64,000 bases of DNA from Agapetus fuscipes (lineage: Eukaryota > Arthropoda > Insecta > Trichoptera > Glossosomatidae), in contig OX637339.1 in assembly GCA_951799405.1 (NCBI GenBank), positions 5,084,001 through 5,148,000 of the forward strand. Reading direction: 5' to 3'. The position numbers were made by a program, and so were the translations under genes. Below are positions 1-11,100 of the stretch, piece after piece (positions within the stretch are counted from its first letter, which is position 1; every line of letters begins with the position of its first letter). The notes under the pieces were generated by a model. That model was not told the DNA's origin, made no database searches, and saw only the letters and a list, made by a program, of their open reading frames with translations.

Positions 1-330
1 AATCAATTATTTTTGTACTGACGAGGAATAAAAAATTGTTGTATTTATTTGGAATCGATTATTCTTGTGCTGATTTGAAATAAATATTTTTTGTATTGAT
101 TTGACATCAATTATTTTTGTTATGATTCGAAATCTTTTTTTTTTGCTTAGATTGGGAATCAATTATTTTTGTACTGATTCGAAATCTTTTTTTTTTGTTT
201 TGATTCGGAATCAATTACTTTTGTACTGATTGGAATCAATTATTTTTTATTTGATTCGGATTAATTTTTTTCTACTAATTTGGAATCTATTATTGTTATA
301 TTCATTTGAAATCAATTATTCGCGATGGTA
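1..330. repeat. Degenerate AT-rich minisatellite
   Basis: A variant of GGAATCAATTATTTTTGTAC followed by TGATT recurs roughly every 27-30 bp across the window edge, with point changes and small indels. The array probably extends upstream of the window. I see no coding potential. Confidence 0.75.
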
Positions 331-732
331 CAAGGCACGTGTTCGCAGGCATACAACGGAAATAATACTGGTCAATCTTTTATCAGAAAAATAACATTTT
401 TATCAAGGTATGCTGATGGAGTTTTCATTGAATAATTTTCTACGTGTACAAACTAAAACTACATTAATAATTTCAGTTGGCAGCAGTGGCACAGAGTCGG
501 TATAACACGACTTCCTCTCCGAAATAAGCTAAACAACTCTCTTGATAATGGTGTGAAAACATTGAAAGCGCTCGAGAAATAAATCAACTCGTGAAGAAAA
601 ACTTTGTTAATTTTTTATTATTTAAAAAAAAACAGTTCCATGATAATAATAAAAACTCAATACATCGTGTATTAACAGTGTTTCTTTTAAAACGATTGTT
701 TATTTTTCAAAATCATTTTGATGATAATGACT
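331..732. other. Intergenic, no gene seen
   Basis: Unassigned AT-rich DNA. Positions 535-620 (AACTCTCTTGATAATGG, then GAAAGCGCTCGAG) resemble one arm of the foldback at 37858-37970, so this is probably a relic of the same element. Confidence 0.4.
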
Positions 733-962
733 TGGTATGATGCTGACCCTCCTGCTGTAAAAACTTGGTTCACTTTGGCCAATGCCACCCCAGTTTCAGG
801 GAAAGGTTTTTCAGGGAAAGCAGCAGGAGTCACAAAGTTCATGTTCATGTGAGGATTAGTTTATTTTTTATATACACATGCAGCATGTGTAAGCGTGAAC
901 TCACATGTGCCTGCGTGTGAGCATGCATTAAATATGAGCCTTAAATGTCAATATATCTAAGA
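733..962 (+). repeat. Repeat A copy, diverged
   Basis: Diverged copy of the family described in full at 49255-49925. It carries the GGTTCACTTT, CCAATGCCACCCC and GTTTCAGGGAA blocks, ACATGCAGCATGTGTAAGCG, and an ATATATCTAAG end. Confidence 0.7.
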
Positions 963-966
963 CAGC

Positions 967-1090
967 ATTTTTTTATAATCTGCAGAGAGAGGAAAAGAGC
1001 TGAGCATACTCGAAGAGAGCAATGAACGTCGAGGATGTGAAAGAAAAAGTGCGCAAGGACAGATAAAGTGGAGATTCATCTGCGGAGGTA
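967..1090 (+). mobile_element. LINE 3' coding relic
   Basis: Shares the AAAGTGCGCAAGGACAGA and AAGTGGAG blocks with 7690-7826 and, on the opposite strand, with 52610-52765. The 52610 copy translates to a stretch like MKRVMNVKDKRSVRGR..W, resembling the end of LINE endonuclease/reverse-transcriptase polyproteins. The frame is not open here. Confidence 0.4.
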
Positions 1091-1200
1091 GGTACTGGTA
1101 CCCTACAGGATTTGTGTAAACTATAAATAAAACAAAAATAATAAAATAAAATAAAACAAAATTTCATAAAATAAAATTAATTTCTGTAATCAAATCATAC

Positions 1201-1231
1201 CTGATGATGACCTTCTAGGTCGAAAACGTTA
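1201..1231 (+). ncRNA. Hammerhead-ribozyme-like motif
   Basis: CTGATGA (1201-1207) is followed by one unpaired T, a 5-bp hairpin GACCT/AGGTC with a TCT loop, then GAAA and a self-complementary AACGTT ending in A. This matches the order of the hammerhead catalytic core (CUGANGA, stem II, GAAA, stem III, UH), except for one extra nucleotide before stem II. A short self-complementary stem III is typical of ribozymes in Penelope-like retroelements. Activity is not shown. Confidence 0.45.
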
Positions 1232-1786
1232 GTAATTTTGTTTTAAAGATTTTAATCTTTTAAATAAAGTCTATAGTGAAAATAAACAGTGTTTGTCTTG
1301 AAAAAAAATTTCATCCAAAAATTATAAATTGAAATATAAATAAAACCATTAGTTGTATAAACAACATGGATTTAATTGATAATTGAAAAAAAAACTAAAT
1401 TTACATTTCGTGAAACAAATTTGATTATAATGGGGGACATAGATTAGACCTACAAACATAATCTATGACAAAAATAATTGCATGTGAGGCAATACATCAT
1501 ATTTACAAAAAAAATGCTTTTATTTTTTTAATGTTTTAATGACACTTTAACAATCTAAGTAGGTACCTTTTAAAAAAAAAATCATTTTTTAAAACCATGA
1601 TTTTTCTGCTTCAAATGGACTCGGCATAAATCCCAGCATAGGCAACTAAATCGTGACGTCACAAGGCCGGGTTGGAATCGAAAAGGCGAACAGATATTTT
1701 GTTATCGGTTGCTAAGGGCCATAGCCCCATACAAGTTTGACATTTAGCCACCGAGAAATAAGACAAATAATAATAACCTCAAATAA

Positions 1787-1915
1787 ACATAAGCCCCACA
1801 ACTTTTGCCGACCTTCCCTGAAACAGCGGTGACATTGGCAAAGTGAAAAAAAAATTACAGTATGGGTGGTCAGCCTCATACCAACCTATAAGTCATGGAA
1901 TTACCAACCTATAAG
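1787..1915 (-). repeat. Repeat A fragment
   Basis: Only the 5' part of the family: CCTATAAGTCATGGAA, GGTGGTCAGCCTCATACC and GACCTTCCCTGAAACAG read on the complementary orientation. It abuts the LINE remnant at 1920. Confidence 0.65.
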
Positions 1916-1919
1916 TCAA

Positions 1920-2150
1920 GGAATAGGGAAGGCTACATATGGGAAAACATGCTTTCCGGTTTGCGGGACCAATGGAGTGGAACAGACTGCCACTTAATGT
2001 GAGGAAGGCAAAAACTGTTGGTGTCTTTAAAGGAGCACTAAAGACACATCTTTACAAGAAATCTTATCCGTGATTTGAGAGGGCCCTTGAGGTGTGACAC
2101 ACACAAAAACGGCGCTCTTCAATTATGTGTACATTAAAATAAATTATATA
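1920..2150 (+). mobile_element. CR1/L2-like LINE 3' end
   Basis: The + strand encodes a short tail with FRFAGPMEWNRLPLNVR and FKGALKTHLYKK. This is the pattern (W N x L P, then F K x x L K x x L) at the C-terminus of CR1/L2-type reverse transcriptase polyproteins. It is followed by the LINE 3' untranslated motif AGAGGGCCCTTGAGGTGTGA and an AT-rich tail. Compare 10372-10925, 50975-51385 and 61300-61920. A 5'-truncated, dead copy. Confidence 0.7.
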
Positions 2151-2337
2151 TATATATGCATTTAACCTTGAAATTAAAATATCAATTTGAAATTTACAGT
2201 TCAATTTGAGTAATTCCTAGAGCTCAAATTAATTTCTAATGTGGCATTTCAATGGCAAACGAAAAATATATTATATTTTTGCTTTTATATCGCCACCTTA
2301 AAGGTAAAACTGAATTAGTACCGATTTGAGAAGCCGT

Positions 2338-2532
2338 GGATAAAAAATTATATTGGGTGTAACTTCTCATAGTAAGTGAACTAATTGTAAGGCGCAGTGC
2401 TCACGACAAACTTCTAAACTACAGAATTTTCCCACGTTTTTAATGTTTCCTCTCGTAGAAAATAGGAAAAAAGCAGTTTTTATCTGAGAAATCCATGTTA
2501 GCTTTATATGTCACTCATTCAGTTTTACCTTT
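2338..2532 (+). repeat. Repeat H copy 1
   Basis: A block of about 195 bp (from GTAACTTCTCATAGTAA through TCTCTCGTAGAAAAT to CATTCAGTTTTAC) that recurs in the same orientation at 27914-28125. No termini or coding content recognised. Confidence 0.6.
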
Positions 2533-3307
2533 CAGGTATCGATATTTGCAGTGATATTTACCTAGTGCACACGCCTGAATTGTCCAGCCTTAGTAGAATA
2601 ACCAAAGAGTTACAGTAACAATTCAAAATTCTTACAGCACATTAAAAAAACATTTAATCCCTGAATCATGTGGTGACTAAAGTGAATTTTCATGAAACAA
2701 AATGGTGATCCATGGATCATTAATGGTTTTAATGCTTCAGAAAAAGCTGCGAAAAAATTTATGCAGTGTGGACAGGTCAGAGACAGTGGAAAAGCAGAAG
2801 GTGGATTCATGTACATACAACAATAACTGAAGAAAATTAAGTATCATATTGTCCTCTTGAAAATGACGTAAGTCGAAAGTACTCGAGGTGAAATAAACAC
2901 TCAATTTGTGAAAATACAACTCTGTGTTTTTTTTTTTTTATAATTTCTCATATTATATTTATATAATTTTATGAAATATGATTTTAAAAATAAAAAAACA
3001 CCATCTGTAAATTCAGCTTTAAATCTTTTTAATTCTGAGATGATTCATCTGGAAGCAGTTAAAAGTTTGAACCGTCTAAAAATAGATGGCAATAATAAAC
3101 TTCAACTGCATTGCATGGGTTCATGTGTGAACAGTAAGAGAAATAATATATTCTACATTATATATACCTCAATGTTCTACATATAAAATATTCATATAAG
3201 ATGGTTTGTTCATAATGTTTAAATGATAAAGAAAAATATTTTTATTTCCCATTTAAGCAGACTGGGACACAACAATGCATGACAGGGCAAAGCCACTTCG
3301 CTCTCCC

Positions 3308-3544
3308 AGTTCTTGTTTATCGTATACGCCAATCGTGTCAAATATGACTTTTTCATGCAGTTGTCTTAAGAATCAAATTCTGCACAATCTGAGCTAAGAA
3401 AATCCGTAAAACTCGATAATGTGAGAGTTCTTTTAAATATTTTCAAAATAAATTTCTTGTTTTCATAAGACACATTGGTCCAGTACACATGCAAACATTG
3501 CTCATGTAAAATTTTCTCAACGGCGTATACGATAAACAAGAACT
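3308..3544. mobile_element. MITE with 23-bp perfect TIRs
   Basis: AGTTCTTGTTTATCGTATAC followed by GCC at 3308-3330 is repeated in perfect inversion at 3522-3544. The 190-bp interior is non-coding. I cannot see a clear target-site duplication, so the superfamily is not assigned. Confidence 0.7.
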
Positions 3545-4117
3545 AAGGCAGCCACTTACGAAAATAATATAATATTTTTTTGGCAAAACAGGATGTAGAT
3601 AAGGTCAAACGAAACGAGTGGAAAACATCCATTTTCTCCAAAACATTATGATTGTGGTTTGGTCTCCGAAGAGTTCCAAAACAAATGTACTCAGTATAAA
3701 AAGCTATCTGGAAAAGATTGTACCTCACTTCATCCTAGCCTCACTACTATATGTATCAATAGTCTCACAAGTACAAAACAATATGCTCGAGCATGCCATT
3801 TTACCAAAACAAAATGTGGAAACTGCAACACACACTAGAGGTATTGCTTTAGATTCAATATATTTTTTTTGGTGTCGAGTCAAAAATGAAAGTTTAATAT
3901 TCGTCAACAGATCATTAGTGTCTTCTATTGTGATAATGGAGTCAGGAAGCCATCCAAGGGTTGTCATATCAAGGGTGATAACGAATGCAGTTCACAAATT
4001 TATTCTTCCCGCTTTCAAAAGCGGGTCAGAATTGTTGGTGTATCTTAAGCTCTATGGATTATACGTGTTATCCAATCCATGGATTCAAATCAGTGATATC
4101 TAAGTGAATATAAATAT

Positions 4118-4417
4118 GGGGCTGTCCATATATTACGTCATTCGCATTAAGGGGGGGGGGGGGGGGGGGGAGTCTGGTCTGCGGATGGTGGCAAATGATT
4201 TCCGAGTACCAAAAGTGACGTTGTTCTTGTAAATACCAATTTCTACAAAATATACTAAATATTATGTAAGTAATATAACATTATTAATTATTAAGCTCAT
4301 CCATCATTACAGCAAGTGGGGGAGGGGGGGTCATTAGATAATGACTATAGGATGATTTTAGGGGGGGGGGGGGTCGAAAATCGGCCAAAATCGATGATGT
4401 AATTTATGGACTATGTA
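4118..4417. mobile_element. G-rich MITE
   Basis: The left end GGGCTGTCCATATATTACGT and the right end (complement CATAGTCCATAAATTACATC) form imperfect TIRs around 300 bp of non-coding DNA. Inside are uninterrupted G runs at about 4152-4170 and 4362-4372 and a GGGGGAGGGGGGG stretch at 4318-4330, all on the + strand and able to form G-quadruplexes. Run lengths may be assembly-sensitive. Confidence 0.65.
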
Positions 4418-4809
4418 CAAAATCAGCTGCCATTAAAACACTTGGAAATAAAGCCCATTCAAACCCATTGAGTTGTGAAATCGGTGAAGAGTGAAGGCGA
4501 AACCAGTTTAAGGCATCGTAACACACTATGAGACTGACCTATCAAAGAGAACTGTCAACCAAAGAGCTGTCTAGCACCACAGAATACTTAATATTCTGGT
4601 GAAATCCTATGTTTTTTTCCTCTTGTGTTTCGACACGCAATAATTATACATGCAGTTATTTAGATTAATTTTAGTAATTATACATGCATTATTTAGATTG
4701 TAGAATGTGATGTCCAAGCAGTGAAAAGGTGCTGTGCAATGCTCAACTTACGCGTATATTATTATACAAATAAAAAAAACTAAATGCAACTAAGTAAGCT
4801 TTACATCAC

Positions 4810-5002
4810 GCCTGTCCAACTCAAAATCATGGCGGGCCGGATTTCGGAAGGGGGAAAGTGAAAAGATGCCCCCCAGTTTGAAAACCGCTGCTTTAGATAG
4901 ATGAAGAACTTACTGCGCAATAACAAGATGTTGTTGCGGGCTGGATGACAGGCTTACGCGGGCCACATTGTGGCTCACGGGCCGTATGTTGGACAGGCCT
5001 GC
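4810..5002. mobile_element. hAT-type MITE
   Basis: CCTGTCCAAC at the left and GTTGGACAGG at the right are inverted, each followed inward by a GCGGGCC/GGCCC(G) block. CAGGCCTGTCCAAC-type ends are common in non-autonomous hAT elements. AGTTTGAAAACCGCTGCTTT at 4875 looks like a second hAT-type end inside it, so the element may be composite. Confidence 0.5.
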
Positions 5003-5017
5003 TTAAGATAGTGTATC

Positions 5018-5226
5018 TTCTAGCCGCGATGTCACCAAGAGGTGGCAAGTGAAACGTATTTATTTACACAGATAAGAGGGCCAGCCTAACGCTTATTACA
5101 TCATTGGAAGTGGGGGTTTCCCTACTCCCGAGGAAGTAGATTCTCATTTCTTGGGAGGGCTGAGGTAACCTTATTGGTATTGCAATTTTGGAGTTGAAAT
5201 AAACGCTGAAATAGGAAATGTGTGTT
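5018..5226 (-). mobile_element. SINE2 copy, 5'-truncated
   Basis: Body of the SINE2 family without the tRNA head. It includes the CCGCGATGTCACC, GAAGTGGGGGTTTCCC and GAGTTGAAATAAACGCTGAA blocks. The family is described at 10983-11304. Confidence 0.65.
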
Positions 5227-7419
5227 TCTTTAGACTTCTATTTTACTTTGTTAATTTGAGTAAGTATGTATGTACATTGGAAAAGAATTAAAAAATGTTT
5301 AAAAACTCACCACATTTCGTGAAAATGTTGGACGATGTAGAGGTATTCACGGCCATTCTGAGATTCTTCAAAAAGATTCACTAAAAATTAACAATTTGCA
5401 CTTTTAGGCTATTGCACAAAATACAAGTTTAAGAATATCAGTAAAAACATACACTATCTCAACAAACGGAAAACAAAAGTTTCAAAATATTTACAAAAAA
5501 TATTTTCCACAATATTTTCACAAGTCATTGACATCAAAGTAACCGTGAAAAAACACGAAAAATTCACTTCAAAATGGAATCCCTAACTGCGTATATTGAT
5601 TGTATATTTAATTTGTTAGATATCGAGCTATAAAAAACTATTTTTGTACATATTTGATTGAACGGGTTCGGACGCCGGTCTTTGGACGTCGCGGCGGCAG
5701 TACTTGCTCGTGACGCACTACCGTATCGATTCCCGACGGTAACCTAACCTCAAATGTTACATTTCCGCAGGAGCATGCCGTGTGAAAATAAAATCAATAA
5801 AAGGCCTCGCCTGATGTCATGTGACTGGAATACGCAACTCTATTACGTATTGAGCTGCCGAAGAAAACTTTCATTCCTTCTCATCGCAATCGATTAACAT
5901 ATTTTCTTCAGTTTAAAGAAAATTAAACTATGCATAAAACCTTTACGTATTAACGACTTTATAAACATAGAATGAAGTATTTTTTTTATTTACCTTAGCT
6001 TGTAAAAGATAACTAACGTTATGTTAAAATTTGCGAGCTTAAAACTTTTCAAAACATTGGGAGTTGGGACATAATATATTTTTATTTGTTGCAAATTTTA
6101 TTTTTGTTCAAGGTAATTATTATTATTTTAACCTAAATGTCATCGGAGATCGCCGGCTATAAAATGTCAATTGACATGGGCAATAAACAAGCGCAGCATT
6201 TTATATTTTTATACCTAACATTATATTTTCATTCGATAACTTTTCATAAATATTGTATGATTTATGTTGTCCTTGGATTTATTATTTGAATTAGATATAT
6301 TATTTAAAAATAAAATTATACTCAAAAGCCTAAGTTTTGAACATACCTATTTTAAATTTGCAGGCAAATTTGTCTATGGAATTCCGATAATCATAAAAGA
6401 TGAAGAAAATGTTTAAATGTCAAATTCAATGTTTTGACGTTGACCAATGATTCCAAAGTTTTAAGTCTTTTGAATTGATTTTGTATGTTTGATATTAATT
6501 AGTGCATTAGGTAAGGTAAGAGCATATCTATCATTGTAATCTTAGTTAGGTCACACATAGAAAATGTTATCTTTTTTTGTTGTTGATAAAACTTTCGTTA
6601 ATTTTTGCGAAGATAATAAGCAAGCCTTATCAAAAGTGTATTTCTCAGAATTTTCGAACAGTCTAACGCCCTTTTACTTCTCCGTGGGTGTGCACACAGT
6701 GAATTTATCAGGTAATAGGACCTAATTTTTAATATTTATACCGAAGTATTATAAAAAGTTATCTCTCTATTTATTTGCCAATGAACTCTGAACATTTTTG
6801 AATTTGGAACTGCGAACGTCTTTTCAAATTCAAAAATGTTTTGAGTTCTCTCGATATTAAAACCATTGTTGCAAGCCAAGGAGTCCGCTCATTCACAAAC
6901 TTGATGTATATGAACGTAAATAATCCATTTGTGGGTTTTCGGCAATATAGCGAACGCATCTCGTACGTTCGTATGGGTAGGGCGATTACAATATTTACAA
7001 TTGCGTTGATTTTTAAGTAGAAAGGGAATCCCCGAGTTGTGATGGCATGGTGCAATAAGAAACAAAAGTGGTGCCATCTTTTAGAAAAAAAAGAAAATAA
7101 AAATTCTAGAGTTAGTGCATTTACAGAGTGAAGATTCATTTTAATTTAAATCACAAAAACTTTTTTAAAACAAACTTTTATTTTCACTTAAGTATTTTGA
7201 GTTAACAAGACCTAAGCGCTATCGGACTTTATCTTAAATTAAAATAAAAAATAAAAATTTAAAGACTCGAACCCAGAACAACGCAACCTCGAAAATCTAA
7301 CGACGCACAGTGAAAATTAGTACTAATTAAGCAGCGACGCAACTTCGAAAAAATGCAAAACGAAATGACGCAAAGTGAGGTATTGGTGTAATTAAAACTG
7401 CAGTAACTAGAAAGTTTGT
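5227..7419. other. Intergenic, no gene supported
   Basis: Mostly AT-rich single-copy-looking DNA. One CpG-rich patch at 5650-5760 contains CGGACGCCGG and GACGTCGCGGCGGC and is followed by AACCTAACCTC, which could be a promoter or 5' UTR. I find no start codon followed by an open frame and donor on either strand. Short open frames on the - strand at 6771-7139 show no recognisable domain. Confidence 0.4.
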
Positions 7420-7650
7420 TTGAGAGCACGCTTTCTGTGATGGCGCTGTCTGTGTATCTATATTGTATTTTACCAAAATGTCGTTTCCCTGAAAAATCGT
7501 GTGGACGTACTGTCGTGTGACCAAATTGTCCGGGACCGATGTATTTCTGTGCGAGTAATCTGTGGCCAAGTTGTCTGCAACCGAAATTTTGCTGACCGAA
7601 GAGGCTTGTAACAGATTTGTCCATAGACGAGTTATCTAATGACCAATTTG
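7420..7650. repeat. Degenerate minisatellite of the GTGGACATTTTGTC type
   Basis: Degenerate units such as GTGGACGTACTGTCGTG, CAAGTTGTCTGCAACC and GACCAATTTGTC recur about every 15-20 bp. They look like ancient relatives of the array at 60080-60735 and the short stretch at 37160-37290. Confidence 0.4.
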
Positions 7651-7689
7651 TCATAGCACACAGATGGAGACAGGCTGAGATAGAAGAAG

Positions 7690-7825
7690 AGTAATACTCC
7701 GAAATTTAAATAGCAAAGTCATGGAATTTACAGAGTGGAAACAAGAGAAGAGCGTGCATGAAAAGAGTGATGAAACTAGATGAGATGAAAGAAGTATGCA
7801 AGGACAGAGTCAAGTGGAGGTAGAA
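7690..7825 (+). mobile_element. LINE 3' coding relic upstream of Sting
   Basis: Contains AAGAGCGTGCATGAAAAGAG and GAAGTATGCAAGGACAGAGT, shared with 967-1090 and the complement of 52610-52765. Its conceptual product reads like R-A-C-M-K-R-V-M-K-L, typical of a degenerate LINE polyprotein end. The frame is broken. Confidence 0.4.
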
Positions 7826-7965
7826 GTCGCGCCATGTAAAAAGAACGCTGAGGGGAAGTGGAGGGGGTGTGTTTGCGCATGGGTTACAGTCGCGCAAGTA
7901 CCAAAAAGTCCGCTAAATCGCCTACTGCGCAGCTCGCCGCCAGCGTTCTTTTTACATGGCGCGAC
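7826..7965. mobile_element. Palindromic element close to the Sting start
   Basis: GTCGCGCCATGTAAAAAGAA then CGCTG (7826-7850) is perfectly inverted at 7941-7965, giving 25-bp arms around about 90 bp of GC-richer DNA. The pair could fold into a long hairpin. It lies about 140 bp upstream of the first Sting coding exon and would be in the 5' UTR or promoter if transcription starts upstream. Confidence 0.7.
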
Positions 7966-8050
7966 CTCTACTTGTGTGGAAGTACCGGCCACCCCTAGAG
8001 GAATGGCGGCAGGATACAAGACAAGACAAGAATGTTATGCTATATCTTTG

Positions 8051-8096
8051 GTATGTACTTTCTTTTTAACTAATTTTTGTTTTTCTATTTTTGCAG
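8051..8096 (+). other. Possible 46-nt 5' UTR intron of Sting
   Basis: GTATGT follows CTTTG at 8051, an AACTAAT branch-point-like site follows, and a T-rich tract ends in TTTTTGCAG at 8096, six bases before the Sting ATG. This satisfies all intron signals but is very short for an insect. The acceptor could instead belong to a longer intron with an upstream non-coding exon. Confidence 0.35.
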
Positions 8097-8101
8097 GCAC
8101 G

Positions 8102-11100
8102 ATGGAACAGCCTCACAGAAAACCAAAATACTCATACACTATAGTGTTTGTGTGCCTTTGTATTTTGCTAATAGGTATTGTTTATATTTACTAATAGTCT
8201 ACCTCTTTCTCCGCAGCCTTTCTCAGTCCACCCCTGACCATAGGCCTCGTCCAATCTTCTCCATGCCTTTCAATCGACCGCTGTATTTAGTTTTTTTTAA
8301 TGAGGCTTGCACATGAATGGGCCCAGACAAAATTATGGAGTTACAAATCTGGGTTCTCAGGCAAAACACAAACAAATATTTGGTTTCATTCCTTTAAATT
8401 TCAATAAAAATTCAACATAGTTATCACTTTTTGAGTTAAATTTATTTTGCACCCTGCCAGTTTCGGGAGAAGTTAATGGTTGCTACGGACCACAGTCTTT
8501 TACAAATGTGACGTTTGTCTGCCGAGAAAATAAAATCTAAATTCGAATTTGTGCAAAATCCTTTTGTTGGAGAGAGTTGGCAACTAGTCACCATATTTGC
8601 CAGACGAGGTGCTGACTACCTTTTTGTCTACAAGGACTTTTTCATTTCATGCCTACTAGGCCTGGCAAGCATTCCCCTATGCTCACGCTATGGACCGCTT
8701 TCAAAAGGTTACGGATTCTCCATAATTTATAATGCAACTACAATTTATTGTGTAAATGTTTCAGGTATATATGGGGTCCTAGACGCATTCTTGAAACTTT
8801 GTAAGTATTTTTTGGTTAGCTTACATGTATTATTCTTTCCTTGTCTTTTTCTGTTTATGTTTTCTTCTTTATGGAATTTAATTAGAATCAACATTAAAGG
8901 GTCGTGAAACAGGAAGTGTTCTTAGCAAATGTCAAGGTGCTAAAGCCTCCCAGAGTAGCGCTACGCTGTGTTGTATTGAACATGTCTACACCTGTCAAAC
9001 AGAGCAAAAGTGCTACCAGTATGCGACGCTCTGTCGCTGCGCCCGGACGTCGCAATGCATTTTGTCACAAAATACTCTTTGAGGCCATAAACCACATTGA
9101 TTTATTTCTTTGAAATTGACCTTTTATTATGATGACACTAAATGTTGAGCTTGTATAGATAACATTAGCAATGTAATTTAAAATTAAATTAACTAAAACT
9201 TGTGTAATTTTTTTTCTTTTCAGCAATCGTGATGGTGTGCCTAACCCTGACTGAGATGATTGTGCGGGTGGTGCAGTATCTTCAAAATGTGTACAAAACT
9301 AAAGACAAGGAAACTGTGGGCTTAAATTTGGTCAATCACGTGTTTGACTCTAACCATGAAGTCAAGGTCATATTTATTGCCAGTGTCATGATGATATTGT
9401 TATTCGCAGACAGAGTAAACATGAGCCTGGTTGTGAACATGATGACATTTTGTGGAATATACGCTTTAACAAAGGCCATAAAATTTGTAAGTTGAAGATG
9501 CATAATCGTAAACGTACAAAGATCTTAATGAATGCGATCAAAATAAGAACCATCTCATAAAACATCACTTTTTACAGTTCACCATGAAATTAGATGTGTT
9601 TTGTTTTGCTTGTAATCATTATTTTATATCTTGATTGACATGCACAATGGACATGTGTTATGTTGAAAAAAGGATCAAAACAGATACAGGTATAGGAATG
9701 ATGTTATGCAGATATTAGATACTTAGATACGGATACAAAATCAACTGCTACTTTGGGATATTATCTGTTACGGATATTAGAAATTCAAGAAATCGTAAAA
9801 GAAAACTGTTCAAAAACAAAAACCTGCCAAAATAGTCTTGCTAAGACTCTGCCCCAATCCAAAATTATTAGAAACTTTTATATTTTAGGCGGTTACGAAT
9901 ATGGATTGATTATTTTATTTCAGATATATCCTATAGTTTTGGATACAGTTATGGTACATCCCTGATTTCTATAGTTATGGGCTTTAAAAATTGTAAATGT
10001 TGAGCTATGACACTTCTGGAAACACCGCCGATTGCATTTTTTCAGGATGACAGCAAATACATGAGAGACTATTGGATTGAGAACTCCAATGGCTTGGATT
10101 ACGGCTCAGGTATAGCTTACAACTTCTTCTACGGCTACCTGAACATCATCCTGCCAAACAAAGGGGACGAAAACAGGGGACTCAAGGAAACAATGTCCAA
10201 CTACGAGAGCACCGAACACGTTGAGTTTGCTGTGAAGAAATTGTTTGTTCTGGTTCCCCGCTCTCTGCATTGTCCCCCTGACTTGGCTGAACTCAACAAA
10301 CCCACTGGACCACGATTTGAAGCTGCCAAGGTCAGAAAATAGTCTACTAGTTATAGCTGCTTAGAAGGTACAAATATTAGGATGATTTACATGGTGAGCG
10401 CTGTTTTTGTGGGAACCAACACCTCAAAATCTCTCTGCTAGCTTGGTCATTGCTATCGAAAGTGCGTTACTGTCGAAAATCCAGTTGCTGTAAGGCAATA
10501 GCTGAATCATTTGTTTTTCTCTTTTTGGGCACCGTTTATTGGCTCCAGCCACCCTCAGGGCGCCCCATCCTTCACTTGCTTGTTGGAAAACGAACGTCTT
10601 CAGCTCCTTCTTGAAACTTTCTCCACTGGTCTCCGTCCTCAGCTTCAGAGGTAGCCGGTTCCAACACGACGATCCTGCTGAACCAAACCCCCTATCATCA
10701 AAGCCCGTTCTGCTCCGTCGAGATGTCATTTTTAGCCTGTTGATAGCATCACCCCTTGCTGAGCAAAGAGTGCACCGCTTAAGTACTAACAATCTCCCCA
10801 ACCTCACCCACTTCAACCAAATAAGACGGGGCCGCTCCTCTGAGAGAGTTGAAAACCATAAGGCACACTTTGTACTCCACTCTCTCCGGGATGCGCAGCC
10901 AGTGAAGACGCTGCATTAGAGGAGTGACATGATCATCTTGTGTCTTCTAAAAATGATTCTTTCTGCGGCATTGAAAACAGTACGCAACTAAGTAACACAT
11001 ATAGTTGAACTTCTTGCCGCGTTGTCCCCGAAGGGGTCACGTATGGCGAGTTGAACCTTTTTATTTTTACAGCTAAGGGGACCTGCCTTACGCCAACCAC

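Noticed and set aside
3618..4103. 161-codon + strand open frame, with shorter frames on the opposite strand
   Set aside because: No domain, runs into the G-rich MITE, and composition matches the surrounding AT-rich DNA.
6771..7139. 122-codon - strand frame and an overlapping one with scattered Cys/His
   Set aside because: I considered a THAP-type zinc finger, but Cys/His spacing does not fit and the overlapping frame is stopped early.
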